A stretch of 64,000 nucleotides of DNA, taken from positions 5,927,218-5,991,217 of the forward strand of contig NZ_LGQW01000015.1 in the NCBI RefSeq assembly GCF_003116035.1. The letters run 5' to 3'. Positions 43,139 through 51,509 of this stretch are shown here, one piece after another. Position 1 is the stretch's first letter; each line of letters begins with the position of its first letter. Below the pieces are notes generated by a model. It was not told where the DNA came from. It saw only the letters and a list, made by a program, of their open reading frames with translations, and ran no database searches. Position numbers and translations under genes: made by a program. This DNA is from Azospirillum sp. TSH64. GTDB taxonomy: Bacteria > Pseudomonadota > Alphaproteobacteria > Azospirillales > Azospirillaceae.

Positions 43139-43531
43139 TTAGATCTCCTCCTCCAACCCTCCCTCCCCTCTCGATGCGTCATAGGCTCGCTGTGCTCTTT
43201 CCATCGCGGAGCCGTTGGCGAGCGACCAGTTGTAAAGGGCGGCGAAGGGTTCGCGCAGCGAGCAGCCAAGATCGGTAATCGTGTACTCGACGCCGATCGG
43301 CTGCGTCGGCAGGACTTTGCGACTGACGAGGCCGTTGCGCTCCAGACGCTTCAATGCCTCGGACAAAGCCTTGTGGGTGATGCCGTCGAGACGGCGCTTG
43401 AGGTCGTTGAACCGCGCCGGCTGCGTGCAGAGGACGCTCAGGATCAGCACCGTCCACTTGTTGGCGATATGTTCGAGGATGGGCCGCGTCGCGGTGACAT
43501 CGAGCGGCAGATCGAGCACGTCTCTGGCCAT
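43139..43531 (-). CDS. HxlR-family transcriptional regulator
   Basis: A 130-residue winged-helix protein of the HxlR/MarR-like type. ILEHIANKWTVLILSVLCTQPARFNDLKRRLDGIT and HKALSEALKRLERNGLVSRKV then PIGVEYTITDLGCSL are the standard core. ATG 43531 (MARDVLDLPLDV) follows GAGG at 9 bases. The stop codon is directly against the end of an IS, so the extreme C-terminus (GEGGLEEEI) may have been altered. It is divergent from an SDR gene, a very common pairing in which HxlR represses the oxidoreductase until a reactive quinone or aldehyde is sensed. Confidence 0.86.
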   Translation of the reverse strand: MARDVLDLPLDVTATRPILEHIANKWTVLILSVLCTQPARFNDLKRRLDGITHKALSEALKRLERNGLVSRKVLPTQPIGVEYTITDLGCSLREPFAALYNWSLANGSAMERAQRAYDASRGEGGLEEEI

Positions 43532-43571
43532 GGGTATACACCTCAATATCTAGGCACTATCTGGTATCTGA

Positions 43572-43585
43572 GCACCATCAGGTGC
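43572..43585. promoter_or_regulatory. Dyad in the HxlR-SDR divergent promoter
   Basis: GCACC-ATCA-GGTGC is a perfect 5-bp dyad in the 114-bp divergent region, within a stretch that also repeats GCACTATCTGGTATCTGAGCAC. It is the likely HxlR operator. Confidence 0.5.
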
Positions 43586-43645
43586 CTTCTTGTAATTAGA
43601 TATAGGAATGATAGCTGTTCGTCATCACCAGCGATGTGAGGACGT

Positions 43646-44371
43646 ATGAGCGGGCTTTCAGGAAAAATCGCCATCGTGGTCGGTGGCCATGGCGGCATCG
43701 GTGGCGCCATCGCAGAGCGGTTCGCGGCGGAAGGCGCCACGGTTTACGCCACCAGTCGTCGCGCCGAAGAGGGAGAGGTTGAGCTTGGGGCCGGCAGGCT
43801 GCACTCGCGCCGCGTCGATGCTTCCGATCTGACGGCGCTCGCCGCCTTCTTCGAGGCGGTGGGCAGCGAGGCCGGGCGGGTGGACGTGCTCGCCGTCAAC
43901 GCCGGCATCTCCGAGTTCGCGACCCTCGACGGCATCGGCGAGGATCATTTCGACCGGACCTTCGGCCTCAACGTGCGCACGCTGCTGTTTGCCGCCAAGG
44001 CTGCGGCGGCGATCATGCCGGATGGCGGCTCGATCGTGCTGGTGGGCTCGATCGCCGGCGCGATCGGCACCAAAGGCTATGGCGTCTACGGGGCCACCAA
44101 GGCCGCCGTACGCTCGTTCGCGCGGACCTGGGCCAACGAGCTGGCGCCCCGCAACATCCGCGTCAACGTCGTGGCACCGGGGCCAACCGACACCGCCATG
44201 ATGGCGGCGGCGTCAGACGAGGTGCGCGAGACGCTGACGACGCTGATCCCGCTCGGCCGTATGGGTCGTGCCGACGAAGTGGCCTCGGCCGCACTGTTTC
44301 TCGCCAGCGACCAAAGCAGCTTCATCACCGGGGCCGAGCTGCCGGTCGATGGCGGCATGGCGCAGGTCTGA
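43646..44371 (+). CDS. SDR family oxidoreductase
   Basis: A 241-residue short-chain dehydrogenase with VGGHGGIGGAIA as cofactor loop (an unusual HGG in place of TGxxxG), VLAVNAGI, LVGSIAG with catalytic Ser, YGVYGATKAA with Tyr and Lys, and SFITGAELPVDGGMAQV at the end. Ribosome site is weak (GAGGACGT). Divergent from the HxlR regulator, which most probably controls it. Substrate unknown; HxlR-linked SDRs usually reduce quinones or aldehydes. A strong hairpin follows. Confidence 0.87.
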   Translation: MSGLSGKIAIVVGGHGGIGGAIAERFAAEGATVYATSRRAEEGEVELGAGRLHSRRVDASDLTALAAFFEAVGSEAGRVDVLAVNAGISEFATLDGIGEDHFDRTFGLNVRTLLFAAKAAAAIMPDGGSIVLVGSIAGAIGTKGYGVYGATKAAVRSFARTWANELAPRNIRVNVVAPGPTDTAMMAAASDEVRETLTTLIPLGRMGRADEVASAALFLASDQSSFITGAELPVDGGMAQV

Positions 44372-44379
44372 TCCGTGCG

Positions 44380-44434
44380 CCGCCGGGAGGATCTGAGACT
44401 GTGGCGCTGACCCGGCCTCAGATCCTCCCGGCGG
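44380..44434. terminator. 18-bp perfect inverted repeat after the SDR gene
   Basis: CCGCCGGGAGGATCTGAG (44380-44397) pairs perfectly with its complement at 44417-44434 across a 19-base loop, beginning 8 bp after the SDR stop. There is no T-run, but the length and position indicate a strong terminator or a transposon-related palindrome. Confidence 0.55.
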
Positions 44435-44582
44435 TCGAACCGGGTGCTGCCGTCGGCTCAGACCTGGTGCGACGCCTGACTGGCCCGCGCCGCGACGTTG
44501 TTGCAGCGAGGTGAGGATTGCGGATGGCGGGGTGGCATCGTAGGGGAGGCGTCGTTGACCTTTCCCTGTTCTGATCCAGCCG

Positions 44583-45005
44583 ATGCCGTTCAAAGGCAAC
44601 GCCGCGCGCCGTCATCACATCCCCAAGCAGCGATACAGGGTTCGCAACTGGCAGAAGTATGATGCTGCGCTGCGAGCGCGTGGCAGCCTGACCGTGTGGT
44701 TCAGCGACGAGGCCGTGCCGCCGCGCTCCACCGCGGTGCCGAGCGATAGCGCGCAGAGCGATCCGACACCGCGGGACCGGCATCCGCAGGCCATCGCTGA
44801 CGGTGGTCGCAGGGCATGGCAGGCAACATCCGGCTAAAACTTGCGCGCGCTCGTGGAGGCCATCTTCAGCCGCTACAAACACGTGATCGGGGATGGTCCG
44901 CGCTTCCATACCGACGACCGGCGGCAGACCGGGATCGGCGTCGCCGTCCCGGTCCTGAACCGCATGCTCGACCTCGGACGCCCGGACTCCATCCGCATCG
45001 TGTAA
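44583..45005 (+). pseudogene. IS5-family transposase remnant
   Basis: The frame begins MPFKGNAARRHHIPKQRYRV, the usual N-terminus of an IS5 transposase, runs to SLTVWFSDEAV and then jumps to PPRSTAVPSD and PTPRDRHPQAIAD, so the whole catalytic core (about 150 codons) is deleted. After a frameshift the C-terminal part reads ALVEAIFSRYKHVIGD to LNRMLDLGRPDSIRIV and a stop at 45003. Not functional. Confidence 0.8.
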
Positions 45006-45098
45006 TCAACAGCGTCAGCCACGCCGTCAGAAGCTCCACCGCCTCGATGCTGCAACGTCACCTGTCGCGCTCCCCTCGATTGACGTTGCCCTTGGCAG

Positions 45099-45863
45099 TC
45101 AGCGCAAGACTGGCAGGCCTTCCGCCAGCAACGCCCCGGCGCCAGGAACTGCGGGGGTCAAACCCAGACGGGAGAGCATGCCGTACACGGTGCAGACCGC
45201 CGTGGAAACGGTAGGAATGCCAAGCATCTCCTCGATGGGGCGGATCGCCGGCAGGGATGGCATCTGCACGCAGGCCGAGGCAACGACGACGTCCGCCCCG
45301 GCCGTCTTCAGCGAACGCACGTCCTCGACCAGCCGCATGGGGTCCCGGCGGCCGACCTCCAAATTGTCGGCGATCTCGAAACAGCGCCAGTCGATCACCT
45401 CGATCCCTTCATGCTCGATGTAAGCCACCACCAGTTCGGTCAGGGGACGGGTGTAGGGTGCCATCAGGGCGATGCGGCGCGCGCCGAGCGCCTTCAGCCC
45501 TTCGACCAGCGCGCCGGCCGAGGTCATCACCGGCGCCGCGCAGTGGTTCGCGTGGGCGATTTCAGCCAGTTCGCGCTCCACTATGCGGTGGTGGCCGAGG
45601 CCCATCGCCATGATGGCGACGAGGCAGGCCGTGCTCATCACGTCGACGCGGGCGTCGGCGAGTTCGGCGGCACAACGCAGCCCCTCGCGGTTCATCGCCT
45701 CCAGCTCCTCCTTCACCACCCGGTGCATGCGCATCCGGCTGGAATGGAAGGTGAAGCGTTCCGGCAGCACCGCCTCGCGGGCGCGCAGCATGGCCGGGAT
45801 TTCGGTTTCCATGGTCGTGTTGGAACTGGGCACGATCTGCCCGATGCGGTAGGTGCGGGTCAT
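45099..45863 (-). CDS. Maleate isomerase (maleate cis-trans isomerase)
   Basis: A 254-residue enzyme of the Asp/Glu racemase superfamily, in the maleate isomerase (NicF/MaiA) branch. The start RIGQIVPSSNTTMETEIPAM is the family hallmark, and both catalytic cysteines are in place: Cys80 (MSTACLVAIMAMG) and Cys198 (VASACVQMPSL). It isomerises maleate to fumarate without cofactor. It is the last gene of the aryl-CoA operon and implies that maleate is an end product, as in maleylpyruvate hydrolysis or nicotinate breakdown. No nicotinate genes are present. Confidence 0.88.
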   Translation of the reverse strand: MTRTYRIGQIVPSSNTTMETEIPAMLRAREAVLPERFTFHSSRMRMHRVVKEELEAMNREGLRCAAELADARVDVMSTACLVAIMAMGLGHHRIVERELAEIAHANHCAAPVMTSAGALVEGLKALGARRIALMAPYTRPLTELVVAYIEHEGIEVIDWRCFEIADNLEVGRRDPMRLVEDVRSLKTAGADVVVASACVQMPSLPAIRPIEEMLGIPTVSTAVCTVYGMLSRLGLTPAVPGAGALLAEGLPVLR

Positions 45864-45875
45864 GATGCGGGCTCC

Positions 45876-47246
45876 TCAGCTGCGGGATCGGGCGGGTTGC
45901 GGGGCAAGAGCGCCGGCCGTGCTGCCGGCCGTGCGCGGCAGCCGGCCAAGCGCCCAGAGCAGCAGGTTGCCGGCCAGCGCGATCAGGCAGGGAATGGCGG
46001 CCACCACCAGAAGGTCGGCGGTGGACCAGTTCAGCCGCATCAGTTCTCCGCCGATGACCGGCCCGAAGATCGATCCCAGCCGGCCGATGCCGAGCGCCCA
46101 GCCCGCCCCCGTCGAACGAACCGGTGTCGGGTAGAAGGCGGCGGCGAGCGCGTTCAACGCGGACTGTCCCCCCAGGATGCAGAAGCCGGCCACCGCGATC
46201 ACCGCGCCCGCGATCCCCAGCGAGCCGGAGACCTGTCCGATCAGCGCCACGCCGAGTGCGCCGGCCAGCAGATTGATCGCCAGCGTCGGGCCGAAGCCGT
46301 GCCGGTCGACCAGCCAGCCGAGCAGCAGGTTGCCGACCAGCCCGCCGACCCAGAAGATCGTTCCCACCATCACCGCTGCCGAGGCGGGATGACCGGCCTC
46401 CGTCATGATCACCGGCAGCCAGTTGGCGAGGAAATAGGCCGCAAGCAGGTTCATGAAGTTCAGCAGCCACAGCAGCGGCGTTGCCACCGCCATCGTGCCG
46501 CGGAACAGCTCCAGGATCGGCGCACCGCGCGCCGGACGGTCGTCTGCGACCAGAACCGTGTCGTCGCGCATGGTCAGGTCCGGCTCGATCCGGGCAAGCC
46601 AGCGCCGCACCTGATCCAGCTTTCGCCCCCTCACCGTCAGGTATTGCAGGGATTCCGGCAGCAGGGCCAGCATCGCCACGCCCAGCAGCAGCGGGGCGGC
46701 CGCACCGGCGAGGAACACCGCATGCCAGCCATAGGCCGGGATGAGCAGGCCGGCGACGACCCCGCCCAAGGCTCCGCCGAGGATGAAGCCGGATGAGGCG
46801 ACCATCATCAGCGTGATGCGCACCCGCGCCGGGCTGAACTCCCCGGCCAGCGCCACGGCATTGGGCACGATCGCACCCATGCACAGGCCGGTCAGGAAGC
46901 GCATCCATCGCAACTCCTCGACGCTGGCGGCCTGCGCGGTCGCGAAGCTGGTGAGTGCCAGACACAGCATGGCGGCGATCAGCACCGGGCGGCGGCCGAA
47001 CCGGTCGGCGATCATGCCCATGACCAGGGCACCCAGGGTCATGCCCAGCAAAGCGGCACCGAATACGGTGCCGAGATCCGCCTTCTGGATGCCCCAGTCG
47101 CCGATGATCGCCGGAGCCACATAGCCCATGGCCTGGACATCGAATCCGTCGACGATCATGCACAGGGTGCAGAGCGCGACGACGCGCAACTGCAAGCCGC
47201 CCAGCCGGCTGCGCCCGATAACGTCGGAGACGCTGACAATGTTCAT
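45876..47246 (-). CDS. MFS aromatic acid:H+ symporter (AAHS family)
   Basis: A 456-residue, 12-helix MFS protein with MIVDGFDVQAMGYVAPAI in helix 1, MIADRFGRRPVLIA in loop 2-3, and the loop 8-9 counterpart LVDRHGFG. It is the third AAHS transporter in the window. The ATG at 47246 overlaps the monooxygenase stop; the long frame upstream is spurious. Inferred to import the aromatic acid used by the ligase of the same operon (salicylate, gentisate or similar). Confidence 0.88.
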   Translation of the reverse strand: MNIVSVSDVIGRSRLGGLQLRVVALCTLCMIVDGFDVQAMGYVAPAIIGDWGIQKADLGTVFGAALLGMTLGALVMGMIADRFGRRPVLIAAMLCLALTSFATAQAASVEELRWMRFLTGLCMGAIVPNAVALAGEFSPARVRITLMMVASSGFILGGALGGVVAGLLIPAYGWHAVFLAGAAAPLLLGVAMLALLPESLQYLTVRGRKLDQVRRWLARIEPDLTMRDDTVLVADDRPARGAPILELFRGTMAVATPLLWLLNFMNLLAAYFLANWLPVIMTEAGHPASAAVMVGTIFWVGGLVGNLLLGWLVDRHGFGPTLAINLLAGALGVALIGQVSGSLGIAGAVIAVAGFCILGGQSALNALAAAFYPTPVRSTGAGWALGIGRLGSIFGPVIGGELMRLNWSTADLLVVAAIPCLIALAGNLLLWALGRLPRTAGSTAGALAPQPARSRS

Positions 47247-48397
47247 GCCGTCCTCCCCAGGGGTTCGTCGGTGTTCTGCGCCTCGTAGGCGGCGGTGAAA
47301 TGCGGATCGCGGCGGCGCAAATCCTCGTGGCTGACCTGCCCGGTGCGCCGCATGTAGTCGTAGGCGAAGCCGACGGGGTCGAGGTGGAGCTTGCCGGCGA
47401 CCGTCTCGTACCAGTCCAGGCTGCGCGCGGCGGCGCCCTGGAAGCTGGAGGAGGACCGGCGGCGCTGCGCCTCGAAGACGGCGAAGGCGGCGGTCAGGTC
47501 GCCGGGATGGTCGACGATCCCGCGGTGAAGCGCGATGGCGTCCTGCATGGCCATGCGGGTGCCGGACCCCAGCGAGAAGTGCACAGTGCGCAGCGCGTCG
47601 CCCAGCAGCACGACGTTTCCGTGATGCCAGCGCTCGTTGCGCACGATGTTCGCCTCGAACCAGTGCGACCGGTTGGTCAGCAACGGGTTGCTGCCGAGGT
47701 CGGCTTGGAATATCTCCGTGCAGGCGCGGCTGCTCTCCTCCTCGCTCATCCGGTCGAAGCCGGCACGCAGCCACGTCTCCGGATCGACCTCGACCAGGAA
47801 GGTGCTGAACTCCGGGCTGTACTGGTAGCTGTGGGCGATGAAGACGCCAGCCGCGGTTTCGCGGAAGATCAGCGAGACGGGATGGAAGCGCTGGCGCGTG
47901 CCGTACCAGGCGAACTTGTTGCGTCGCCGTTCAAAGCTGGGGCGGAACTGTTCGGCGTAGTGCAGGCGCACCGCGCTGTTGGCGCCGTCGGCCCCGACCA
48001 GCAGGTCGGCATCCTGCGCCAGCGCGTCGATGTCGGTGATGCGTTCGCCGTGGCGGATCTCCACACCCACCCGCAGGCAAGCCTGCTCCAGTGTTTCAAG
48101 CATGGCGAGCCGGGCGGTGCGGGAGAAGTGATTGCCGTGGATCTGCACGCGGGTGTCGCGGTGCACGATCTCCATGTAATCGCAGCATTCATGCCCGGCG
48201 GTGAATTCGGCGAAGAAGTCCGGGTCCGCCTCCTTCAGAAAGGAAAGGCCGACGTCGGAAAAGACGACACCCCAGCCGTAGGTGGCGCCCCGCGGGTTCT
48301 GTTCCAGGATTTGGATGTCGTGCGCCGGGTCGTGCTTCTTGGCGAGCAGGGCGAAATAAAGGCCGGCCGGCCCGCCTCCGATGATGGTGATCTTCAT
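47243..48397 (-). CDS. FAD monooxygenase, salicylyl-CoA 5-hydroxylase-like
   Basis: A 384-residue class A flavoprotein monooxygenase. The dinucleotide fold is MKITIIGGGPAGLYFALLAKK, the second FAD motif LLVGADGANSAVR, and the third VVLLGDALRTVHFSLGSG. This set, particularly ATYGWGVVFSD near residue 42 and FAWYGTRQRFHPV near 155, is what I associate with salicylyl-CoA 5-hydroxylase and the N-terminal half of 2-aminobenzoyl-CoA monooxygenase/reductase. It would hydroxylate an aroyl-CoA at C5. Only the monooxygenase half exists here; no fused reductase domain follows. ATGA overlaps join it to both neighbours. Confidence 0.85.
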   Translation of the reverse strand: MKITIIGGGPAGLYFALLAKKHDPAHDIQILEQNPRGATYGWGVVFSDVGLSFLKEADPDFFAEFTAGHECCDYMEIVHRDTRVQIHGNHFSRTARLAMLETLEQACLRVGVEIRHGERITDIDALAQDADLLVGADGANSAVRLHYAEQFRPSFERRRNKFAWYGTRQRFHPVSLIFRETAAGVFIAHSYQYSPEFSTFLVEVDPETWLRAGFDRMSEEESSRACTEIFQADLGSNPLLTNRSHWFEANIVRNERWHHGNVVLLGDALRTVHFSLGSGTRMAMQDAIALHRGIVDHPGDLTAAFAVFEAQRRRSSSSFQGAAARSLDWYETVAGKLHLDPVGFAYDYMRRTGQVSHEDLRRRDPHFTAAYEAQNTDEPLGRTA

Positions 48398-48891
48398 GCC
48401 GGGCCTCCTTCCGCCGCACGGCCTTCTGCCGCACAGGCGCCTTGGTAGCGTTCCAGCGCCTGCCGGAATGCCGGGGGGATGTCGATGGAGCGGCGTTCGC
48501 CGCGGGCGACGCAGACCGGGGTCAGATGTGCCAGGAACGCGATGTCGCCATCGAGCGTGCGGGCGCAGATCCGCAGCACGTAGGTGCGGCTCCGGATTTC
48601 CGCGACCGTAACGGTCATCTCGAACTCCTCGTCCGGCCGCAGCGACCGGCGGAAGTCGAAGTCGAGCGCGCGGGTGGGCGTGCCGAACCCCTGCTCGTCC
48701 TTGGCGCGCTGCGGGGTGGTGCCGAACAGGCTGCCGTAGAACAGCTCCGCGGCCGAGATGACGTATTCGCTGAAGGTGACGGTGTAGACGACGCCGGCCG
48801 GGTCGCATTCCCCCCATTTCACCCGGCGGCGGATCACCAGGGGGTTGGTGCCGACGATGTATTCGGTTGCTGTGAAGTCGTTGGGAGTCAT
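48394..48891 (-). CDS. Hotdog-fold acyl-CoA thioesterase (4HBT type)
   Basis: A 165-residue hotdog thioesterase. The 4-hydroxybenzoyl-CoA thioesterase motif WGECDPAGVVYTVTFSEYV (Asp near residue 30) is exact, followed by GTPTRALDFDFRRSLRPDE. It should hydrolyse the hydroxylated aroyl-CoA, for example gentisyl-CoA, releasing the free acid. It lies between the ligase and the monooxygenase with 4-bp overlaps on both sides, the same set of activities as the sdg salicylate genes of Streptomyces. Confidence 0.87.
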   Translation of the reverse strand: MTPNDFTATEYIVGTNPLVIRRRVKWGECDPAGVVYTVTFSEYVISAAELFYGSLFGTTPQRAKDEQGFGTPTRALDFDFRRSLRPDEEFEMTVTVAEIRSRTYVLRICARTLDGDIAFLAHLTPVCVARGERRSIDIPPAFRQALERYQGACAAEGRAAEGGPA

Positions 48892-50558
48892 GCCGCACCT
48901 GCCGTGGATTCAGCCGCCAAGATGTCGGCGATCAGTGTTTTCAGCGCCGGCTTGTTCAGCTTGCCGACGCGGGTGAGGGGGAACTCGTCCAGCACCTCGA
49001 CGCGTTCCGGGCATTTGTATTTCGCAAGCCCGCAACCGGTCAGGAAGGCGCCCAGCTCCTGCACGTTCGGAGCCGGCATGCCTGGCCGCGTGATGATGAA
49101 GATGCAGCCCTTCTCGCCATAGACCGGATCGGGCATGGCGACCAGCTTGGCGTCGGCGACGCTGGGATGGCGGCTGACATAGGCCTCCACCTCTTCGCAG
49201 CCGATCTTCTCGCCACCGCGGTTGACGTTGTCGCGCAGGCGCCCTTCAAAGGCGTAGCAGGTCTGTCCCCCCACGACATGGGCCGTCATGATGTCGCCCG
49301 TGCGGTAGAAGCCATCGGACGTGAAGGCCCCGGCATTCGCCGCCGGGTTGTCGAGATAGCCGCGCAGGCTGGACGGGCCGCGGAAGCACAGCTCGCCCAT
49401 CTGGCCGGGCGGCACCGGGGTCTCGCTTCCCGGTTCGAGCAGCCGGATCTCGTCGAACGGACAGCCGGATGTGCCCTGCGTGCGGTGCCGCCGCTCAGTC
49501 GGGGCGTCCGCCGGCGAGCCGAGAAGCAACCCCTCGGTGATGCCGTAAAGGTTGGAGCAGGGCACGCCGATGTGCTCCTCCAGCTTGTCGGCGCGGCTCA
49601 TCGTCGCGAACAGCCGGAGGGAGGACAGGTCGTGCCGCCGGATGTCCGCATAGCCCATCAGCTGCGGCGCGATGGGGCCGACCGACAGCGCGTGGGTGAC
49701 GCGGTGCTCCTCGATCAGCTCCAGCATGCGCCGAATGTCGACTTTCGGCATCAGGACGACGGTCGCGCCGCCGAGCATCATCGGCATCAGCGCATAGACC
49801 TGGGCGGCATTGTGCAGCAGGGGCAGCGACCACAGGATGCGGCTGTCGGCCGTCATCCCGTAGAGCCCCATCAGGTGCCGCACATGGCCGAGATATTCGG
49901 CATGGAAGCGCGGAATGATCTTGGGCAGTCCGGTCGTGCCGCCGGACAGCTGGAAGGCCAGGACGTCCTGCGGACCGAAGGGCAGGCCGGCCAGCCGGGC
50001 GCGCGCGGTTTCCGCCGGAACGGCAGCGATCAGATCCTCCAGCGCCAGTCCGGCGGACCTCCCGCCCCGCGCAACCACGAGATGCTGCAGGCCGGTGTGC
50101 CGTTCCATCATGGACATGGCGAAACCGACAAGGTCGAAACGGCTGAAGTCCGCCTGGACGAAGTAGCCGCGGGCGCCGCTCTGCCGGGCCAGCTCGCCGA
50201 TCTCCACCTCGCGGTGCTGCGGCAGCGTGCAGACGGGGACGATCCCCGCCTTGAAGCAGGCGGCGAGCGCGATGACGGTCTCGACCGTCGTGCCCATCTG
50301 GAATATCGCGCGGTCGCCGGCGGCAAGGCCCAGCGCCAGCAGCGCCGCGGCCAACCGGTCGCTCGCCCCGTCCAGTTCGGCGAAGGTGACGGTCCGCTCG
50401 TCGCCGATCAGGGCCGGCTTGTCAGGATGGCGCGCTGCGGTGGCACGCAGCGCGTCCCCGACGGTGGACGGGATCCAGGCTCCGTCGGCAAGGTATCGCT
50501 CGGCCTGATCGGCCGGCGTGTAGACGACTCCGCTTATGGGATTGCGGATTCCTGTCAT
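48888..50558 (-). CDS. Aryl acid AMP/CoA ligase (DhbE-like)
   Basis: A 556-residue ANL-superfamily adenylating enzyme. Motifs: ATP loop FQLSGGTTGLPKIIPR, SLPLLHNAA, NLYGITEGLLLG, RTGDIM, the hinge RLRDNVNRGGEKIGCEEVE, and the C-terminal lysine in LTRVGKLNKPAL. The binding pocket order (LPLLHNAAQVYALMPMMLGG) resembles 2,3-dihydroxybenzoate- and salicylate-AMP ligases. Stand-alone, without carrier protein genes nearby, it should make an aroyl-AMP and pass it to CoA. Salicylate or anthranilate is the likely substrate given the downstream monooxygenase. GGGGAGG lies before the ATG. Confidence 0.88.
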   Translation of the reverse strand: MTGIRNPISGVVYTPADQAERYLADGAWIPSTVGDALRATAARHPDKPALIGDERTVTFAELDGASDRLAAALLALGLAAGDRAIFQMGTTVETVIALAACFKAGIVPVCTLPQHREVEIGELARQSGARGYFVQADFSRFDLVGFAMSMMERHTGLQHLVVARGGRSAGLALEDLIAAVPAETARARLAGLPFGPQDVLAFQLSGGTTGLPKIIPRFHAEYLGHVRHLMGLYGMTADSRILWSLPLLHNAAQVYALMPMMLGGATVVLMPKVDIRRMLELIEEHRVTHALSVGPIAPQLMGYADIRRHDLSSLRLFATMSRADKLEEHIGVPCSNLYGITEGLLLGSPADAPTERRHRTQGTSGCPFDEIRLLEPGSETPVPPGQMGELCFRGPSSLRGYLDNPAANAGAFTSDGFYRTGDIMTAHVVGGQTCYAFEGRLRDNVNRGGEKIGCEEVEAYVSRHPSVADAKLVAMPDPVYGEKGCIFIITRPGMPAPNVQELGAFLTGCGLAKYKCPERVEVLDEFPLTRVGKLNKPALKTLIADILAAESTAGAA

Positions 50559-50598
50559 CTCTGTCCTCCCCTTGATGCGTTTCGATGCGCGGGCCGCC

Positions 50599-51474
50599 TT
50601 AAGCAGCGGGGGCGATGACGACGCGGTCGCGGTCGAAGATCTCGATCCGGCCGCGGATGCCGCCGGTGAAAAGTCCGTACCAGACCGCCGGCTTCAGCCC
50701 GAGCGCACGACGCTGGAACTCGACCGGCCCGGCGGCGTCGATACGGTCGTGGGTGTCCAGCGCGGTGACGGTGCAGTCGCCGCGCCCGCGGGCCGCGCGG
50801 GTCAGGCTGGCGAATTCCTCCAGCCGCGGCACGAAGATGCTGACCGCCGCGGCGGGGCCGCCGTCCGCATCGAGCAACCTGGACTTTCGTGTCCAGATCT
50901 CGTCGATGGCGGCGACGCGCCGGCCTTCGGCGGATGCCGCGTCTTCGGCATCCAGGGCGGCCCGCAGGGTCAGGGCGGCGTCGGTGGCATCGATGGCGTT
51001 CAGCGGCCGCAGCTTGCGGGTGATCTCAACGAAATAACCGTTGGGATCGCGCACGTAGATGGACTCGATCACCTCGTGCGTGGTCTCCACCGAAACGGTC
51101 AGACCCTCGGCTTCCAGGCGCCGCTTCCAGTCCTTCAGTTCCTCTTCGCTGTCGACGAGCCAGGCGGTGTGGGTCGCATCGAAGACGTGGTCGTCCGGCA
51201 GCGGCGGCATCGCTGCGCGCCCTTCCAGCGCCTCCGGCTGGTCGGACCCGAGATAATAGAAGAAGGCGATGGTGCTGCCGTTGCCGCTGTCGAAGAAGAA
51301 ATGCAGGAAGTCGGGATGGGTGGCCGGGCCCCAGCCGCGCGCCGAGATGACATGGACGAGCGGCAGGCCCAGCTTGTCGCGGTAGAACTCCACGGTTTCG
51401 CGCAGTTTCCAGGTCGGGCGGGCGCTATGGTCCACGCCGCGCAGGCGGAGCCTGGTCGCAGATTGGTCAAGCAT
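50599..51474 (-). CDS. VOC-family metalloenzyme, putative ring-cleavage dioxygenase
   Basis: A 291-residue vicinal-oxygen-chelate protein. The first ~155 residues form one VOC module with a plausible 2-His-1-Glu iron site: His16 (GVDHSARP), His102 (DATHTAWLV) and Glu150 (NGYFVEITR). The last ~130 residues (AEGRRVAAIDEIWTRKS onward) are not an obvious second module. It lies between the hydrolase and ligase genes of an aryl-CoA operon that has no cupin gentisate dioxygenase, so extradiol-type cleavage of the hydroxylated ring is a reasonable inference. A glyoxalase-like or isomerase role cannot be excluded. Confidence 0.75.
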   Translation of the reverse strand: MLDQSATRLRLRGVDHSARPTWKLRETVEFYRDKLGLPLVHVISARGWGPATHPDFLHFFFDSGNGSTIAFFYYLGSDQPEALEGRAAMPPLPDDHVFDATHTAWLVDSEEELKDWKRRLEAEGLTVSVETTHEVIESIYVRDPNGYFVEITRKLRPLNAIDATDAALTLRAALDAEDAASAEGRRVAAIDEIWTRKSRLLDADGGPAAAVSIFVPRLEEFASLTRAARGRGDCTVTALDTHDRIDAAGPVEFQRRALGLKPAVWYGLFTGGIRGRIEIFDRDRVVIAPAA

Positions 51475-51509
51475 GCTGGTCTCCTTGAATTCCTATTCGT
51501 TCGCGGCGC

